Made by a program: the position numbers and the translations under genes. Source: Staphylococcus simiae (GTDB taxonomy: Bacteria > Bacillota > Bacilli > Staphylococcales > Staphylococcaceae). From it: a stretch of 56,451 nt of DNA. Every line of letters begins with the position of its first letter. Position 1 is the first letter of the stretch. Below, in pieces: positions 53,035 through 56,451 of this stretch. Location of the stretch: positions 4,238 through 60,688 of the forward strand of contig NZ_PPQR01000096.1 in assembly GCF_002902085.1 (NCBI RefSeq), in the 5' to 3' direction. The notes below the pieces were generated by a model. It worked only from the letters and a program-made list of their open reading frames with translations. It was not told the origin of the DNA and ran no database searches.

Positions 53035-54534
53035 ATGTATTATTTTGTAGTAAATAATTTAGGGAAAAGTATAACAGGTATTGAAAAAGCGGTCATCAAT
53101 CGTTTGTCTTTATTTAAAGAAATCAATCAACCAGCGAAGTGTATTTTTTTAGCGTGGAATAGATTTCAAGCACGTCATGCAAGTAAATTTTTAAAATCAG
53201 ATGAATATATTAACATGTATGACTATCTACAAGAAGCACATTATATTAGCAATGTAGTGACTACAAACTGGATAAAATATTGGCAAGAAGAATGTCATTA
53301 TACGTTAAAATTTGTGGATAACAGTAATGATGTGCGTATATATGATAAAGATACATTTATTATGTATGTGCATTTTTTAGATAGCGGATTACAAGTTTTA
53401 GATTATATTAATCATTTTGATAGTCATCGTAAGAAAATTCGTAGAGATTTTTATGATGTTAGAGGCTTTTTAAGCTGCTCTAGATTTCTAGAAAATAGCC
53501 AAACTACATTATGTGAATTTTACTATTCGCCACATGGTAACATTAAATTGGAAAAGTATTTCACACAACATGAAGACAAGCAACAATTAAAGAAAATAAT
53601 ATATCATAATGGTAATGATGATTATTTTTTTAACAATGATACTGAACTAGGCGCCTATTTTATTGAACAACTATATCATAAAGGTGATGTCTTCTTTAGC
53701 GATAAAAATCTCTATACAGCACCAATATTTAATTTAACAGATCGTCGTATACCAGTAGTTGGTGTGTTACATAGTACTCATATTAAAAATATAGAGCAAC
53801 TGGAAACGTCACGTTATAAAAATGTGTATAAAGCTTTATTCGACAATTTAGATCGTTACGCAGCAATCGTTGTATCTACAAAAGCACAAAAAGTAGATGT
53901 TACAAACCGTATCCAACATGATATTCCAGTCATTAATATACCTGTTGGCTATAGTGAAGCGGTTGACTTCGACTTTAATCAACCAAGTCTAGATCCTATC
54001 AAATTAATATCAGTCGCTCGTTATTCGCCTGAAAAGCAATTACATCAACAAATCGAATTAATCAAAAAACTTAAATCGTTTTATCCTAATATTCAATTAC
54101 ATATGTATGGTTTTGGTTCAGAACATGATAAATTAAAGTCTTTAATTGCCGAGTATAATTTAGAGCAAAATATTTTGTTGCGAGGTTTCTTACCTAACTT
54201 AGAGAATGAGTATCGCCAAGCTTACGCGAGTTTAATTACAAGTAATATGGAAGGTTTTTCACTAGCATTACTTGAATCATTGTCACATGGTGTTCCTACA
54301 ATTAGTTATGACATTAAATATGGTCCAAGTGAACTTATTGACGACCACATTAATGGTGTATTAGTACCTAAAAATGATGAAGAACAACTTTTTAGTAGTG
54401 TGAAATATTTATTAGATAATCCAAGTTTACAAAGATATTATTCAGAAGAAAGTTTAATAAAAGCAAGTACATATTCTAAAGATTTAATATGTAATACGTG
54501 GGATAATTTCTTACGTATGCTACCGTCAAAATAG
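53035..54534 (+). CDS. SdgA/SdgB-like glycosyltransferase
   Basis: A 499-residue GT-B enzyme. The N-terminal part (about 1-200; MYYFVVNNLGKSITGIEKAVI start) is like the S. aureus enzymes that put GlcNAc on serine-aspartate repeats of Sdr and Clf adhesins. The C-terminal GT4 domain has the E-x7-E motif at E406 and E414 (MEGFSLALLES). I chose ATG at 53035 after AAGTGGTG. It follows the FMN reductase gene, where S. aureus has sdrC. Target is inferred from homology and position. Confidence 0.8.
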   Translation: MYYFVVNNLGKSITGIEKAVINRLSLFKEINQPAKCIFLAWNRFQARHASKFLKSDEYINMYDYLQEAHYISNVVTTNWIKYWQEECHYTLKFVDNSNDVRIYDKDTFIMYVHFLDSGLQVLDYINHFDSHRKKIRRDFYDVRGFLSCSRFLENSQTTLCEFYYSPHGNIKLEKYFTQHEDKQQLKKIIYHNGNDDYFFNNDTELGAYFIEQLYHKGDVFFSDKNLYTAPIFNLTDRRIPVVGVLHSTHIKNIEQLETSRYKNVYKALFDNLDRYAAIVVSTKAQKVDVTNRIQHDIPVINIPVGYSEAVDFDFNQPSLDPIKLISVARYSPEKQLHQQIELIKKLKSFYPNIQLHMYGFGSEHDKLKSLIAEYNLEQNILLRGFLPNLENEYRQAYASLITSNMEGFSLALLESLSHGVPTISYDIKYGPSELIDDHINGVLVPKNDEEQLFSSVKYLLDNPSLQRYYSEESLIKASTYSKDLICNTWDNFLRMLPSK

Positions 54535-54541
54535 TTAAAAT

Positions 54542-54601
54542 AAAGCATTTTTCTATGCATTAACCATTTAAAAGGTTAGTTAATTAGAAAAATGCTTTTT
54601 A
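54542..54601. terminator. Bidirectional terminator between the two glycosyltransferase genes
   Basis: A 14-bp perfect stem (54542-54555 with 54585-54598) with an inner AACC/GGTT hairpin; T follows on one strand and A-rich sequence on the other. Confidence 0.85.
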
Positions 54602-54616
54602 TATTACAATGAAAAG

Positions 54617-56083
54617 TTATTGTGTGATAGTTTGCCATTTCTTAATTATCACATCATCATAAAAGCTTTCAGCTGTTTGTATACTATTTAAGGAGAATTG
54701 TGTTAATTTCTGACGGTCACTTAATAATAAATCGATCTTGTCAACCAAACTATTTATATCATTTGGTTGAATAAGGAAACCGTTATAATTAGATTCTATC
54801 ATCTCAGCAGGACCGTATTTATTATCGTAACTTATTACTGGCGTACCAACTGCAATAGATTCTAAAATAACTAAACCAACCCCCTCCATCATACTTGTGA
54901 AAATCATCATATCTGCAGTTGCTATTTCATGCTCAATGTTTGTTGAAAAATCATGAATTGTAATATTTGATGATAGGTTATTTTCGACGATCAGTTGTTG
55001 ATATTCTTCAGCGCCGTTACCGTGACCAAAGATATCTAATTTTAGTGAAGGATATTTAGTAACTAGCCTTTTTACTGCTTCTATTTGATGTTTAATTTGC
55101 TTACCAGGCACTAACCTAGCAACTGAAATCAATCTATTGTTTACTTTTTTATCGAAGTCAATGTCATGTTTGACTGAACTAGCAGAACCAGGAGGAATAA
55201 CATGAACAGGAATCTGTTGATTAATATAATCAACGACATCTAATTGCTGTTGAATCGTTGACACAACAATAGCTTGATATCTATCTATGTTATCGAATAT
55301 AGGCTTGTAATAACTTTTAATCTGATTATCACCGACAATTTGAGTACTATGTAACACAGCTATGACAGGTATTGTTGGAAGTTGGTTAATGATTTGACCT
55401 AATTCATGAGGTCTATCTAGAATAAATTGGTCGCCATGTTGATAAAGACATTGATAAAAATAAATGATTAAATCACGTTCGTTATTAAAATAATGAGTAG
55501 AATTCGATTCATATAATATTATTTTAGTTAATTCATTGTTATTGTTAGTTAAATTAAAATATTTTTGAATCTTTAAGTCACCATGAGGGGAGAAATAATT
55601 TTCTAGTACGACACGTTGATGATCTCCAAGAATACGTGAACAACTTAAAAAACCTCTATAATCATACATTTCTCGCTTGATCTTTTTATTATTAATATCA
55701 AAATAATTAATGTAATTAAGCTTATTATGATGTCTATCAAAAAAATGTGCATACATTGTAAACACGCCGTTATGATAGATTCTGACATCATTTGAATTTG
55801 GCACAAATTTTAGTTCATAACGACATTCATCTTCCCAAAATTGTATCCAGTTTTTAGCAATAGACATCCTTTCGTTAATACTTTGTTGAAAATAATCGTA
55901 CATAGTAAAAACATCATCTACGACATTAAATTTTTCAGCGTTAGCGTATAGATACGGATTCCAACTAGTGTAAATACAAGTTGCTGGCATATTAAATTGT
56001 TTGAATAGTTGTAATCTATTGAGTTGTGCTTTTTCTACTCCTGTAATTTTACCTTCCAGAATAGTCCCTAAAAAATAATTCAT
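54617..56083 (-). CDS. Second SdgA/SdgB-like glycosyltransferase
   Basis: A 488-residue paralogue of the gene at 53035, with the same N-terminal pattern (MNYFLGTILEGKITGVEKAQ) and GT4 domain with E400 and E408 in MEGVGLVILES. The two are convergent, separated by one terminator. I chose ATG at 56083, after TGGAGG; an in-frame ATG at 56095 overlaps that site. In S. aureus SdgB and SdgA act one after the other on the same adhesins. No adhesin gene is inside this window; one may lie to the right. Confidence 0.8.
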   Translation of the reverse strand: MNYFLGTILEGKITGVEKAQLNRLQLFKQFNMPATCIYTSWNPYLYANAEKFNVVDDVFTMYDYFQQSINERMSIAKNWIQFWEDECRYELKFVPNSNDVRIYHNGVFTMYAHFFDRHHNKLNYINYFDINNKKIKREMYDYRGFLSCSRILGDHQRVVLENYFSPHGDLKIQKYFNLTNNNNELTKIILYESNSTHYFNNERDLIIYFYQCLYQHGDQFILDRPHELGQIINQLPTIPVIAVLHSTQIVGDNQIKSYYKPIFDNIDRYQAIVVSTIQQQLDVVDYINQQIPVHVIPPGSASSVKHDIDFDKKVNNRLISVARLVPGKQIKHQIEAVKRLVTKYPSLKLDIFGHGNGAEEYQQLIVENNLSSNITIHDFSTNIEHEIATADMMIFTSMMEGVGLVILESIAVGTPVISYDNKYGPAEMIESNYNGFLIQPNDINSLVDKIDLLLSDRQKLTQFSLNSIQTAESFYDDVIIKKWQTITQ

Positions 56084-56451
56084 TATAACCTCCATCTATT
56101 GAGTTTAAATATCTGTAATAACAACTTAAAATTTAGACTCATTTTCTTAATATAACAATACTTCTCTTGATATAAGATGTCCAATAAATTTATTTATTTG
56201 TAATAATTATATTTTATATAACATTAAATTAATTCGATAGTGTATTAAATTAACTATTGAAAATTTTAGCCAATTGAATTGAAGGTGATTATAGAAACAA
56301 TATCAAACAATTTTAAAAATTAGATAAAAAAATAATGGTAAATAAAATAATTATATGAATATAACTGTTTATTGTTTTACCAAAATGAAAATAAAAACAT
56401 AAATGAAAAGTTTTAATCAATTGAACTTCATTCAAAAATGTAATATTATAT
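56084..56451. other. AT-rich region to the window edge
   Basis: Apart from the ribosome site of the leftward glycosyltransferase gene, I see no gene, strong hairpin or repeat in these bases. They probably contain promoters of that gene and of the next gene outside the window. Confidence 0.4.

Overview
The window is a chromosomal segment of a low-GC Gram-positive bacterium, almost certainly Staphylococcus. Gene order (ctsR-mcsA-mcsB-clpC, radA, gltX-cysE-cysS, sigH-secE-nusG, rplKAJL, rpoBC, rpsLG-fusA-tuf, kbl, hchA, araB, ilvE, dck/dgk, tadA, sdg-type glycosyltransferases) follows the S. aureus chromosome and the core proteins look very close to S. aureus. An extra pentitol-type gene block and two families of intergenic repeat suggest a coagulase-negative species, perhaps of the haemolyticus/hominis group; the species is an inference.

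Layout. 1-1340: a CNT-type nucleoside transporter gene on the minus strand, preceded at the window edge by the tail of a mobile repeat. 1430-8870: the class III heat-shock operon (ctsR, mcsA, mcsB, clpC) under CtsR operators, then radA and a PIN/TRAM membrane protein. 9260-15465: gltX, a cysteine T-box, cysE, cysS, mrnC, rlmB and a NYN endoribonuclease, the last five tightly packed. 15540-33250: sigH, rpmG, secE, nusG, L11, L1, L10, L12, an RsmC-like methyltransferase, rpoB, rpoC, an L7Ae-like protein, S12, S7, EF-G and EF-Tu, with ribosomal-protein leaders before rplK, rplA and rplJ. 33390-39940: an M20 amidohydrolase, kbl, a broken GNAT gene, a Nudix hydrolase, hchA, an SDR-type protein and an alpha/beta hydrolase. 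40090-45210: a DeoR regulator, an RbtT/DalT-like MFS carrier, a TarJ-like zinc dehydrogenase and, divergently, an AraB-type kinase. 45930-52780: threonine dehydrogenase, ilvE, a HAD phosphatase, two deoxynucleoside kinases, tadA, a Cof-type HAD protein and an NADPH-dependent FMN reductase. 53035-56083: two convergent SdgA/SdgB-like glycosyltransferases, then AT-rich DNA to the edge.

How parts work together. CtsR, McsA, McsB and ClpC form one protein-quality-control circuit. The T-box ties cysE-cysS expression to uncharged tRNA-Cys. Kbl and Tdh, about 10 kb apart, together would convert threonine to glycine and acetyl-CoA. The dehydrogenase, carrier and kinase look like a pentitol uptake and catabolism module under carbon-catabolite control (two cre-like sites in the shared promoter region).

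Most unusual. A small non-coding mobile element (MITE-like, 234-244 bp, terminal inverted repeats GGTTCTCT/AGAGAACC) occurs twice in full with 8-bp target-site duplications (AAACTTTA 8/8; TAATAATC/TAACAATC 7/8) and once as a tail at the window start. One copy sits between the cysteine T-box and cysE. The two full copies are in opposite orientation and bracket about 34 kb that includes the transcription and translation genes. I found no rRNA, tRNA, CRISPR array, prophage or transposase gene.
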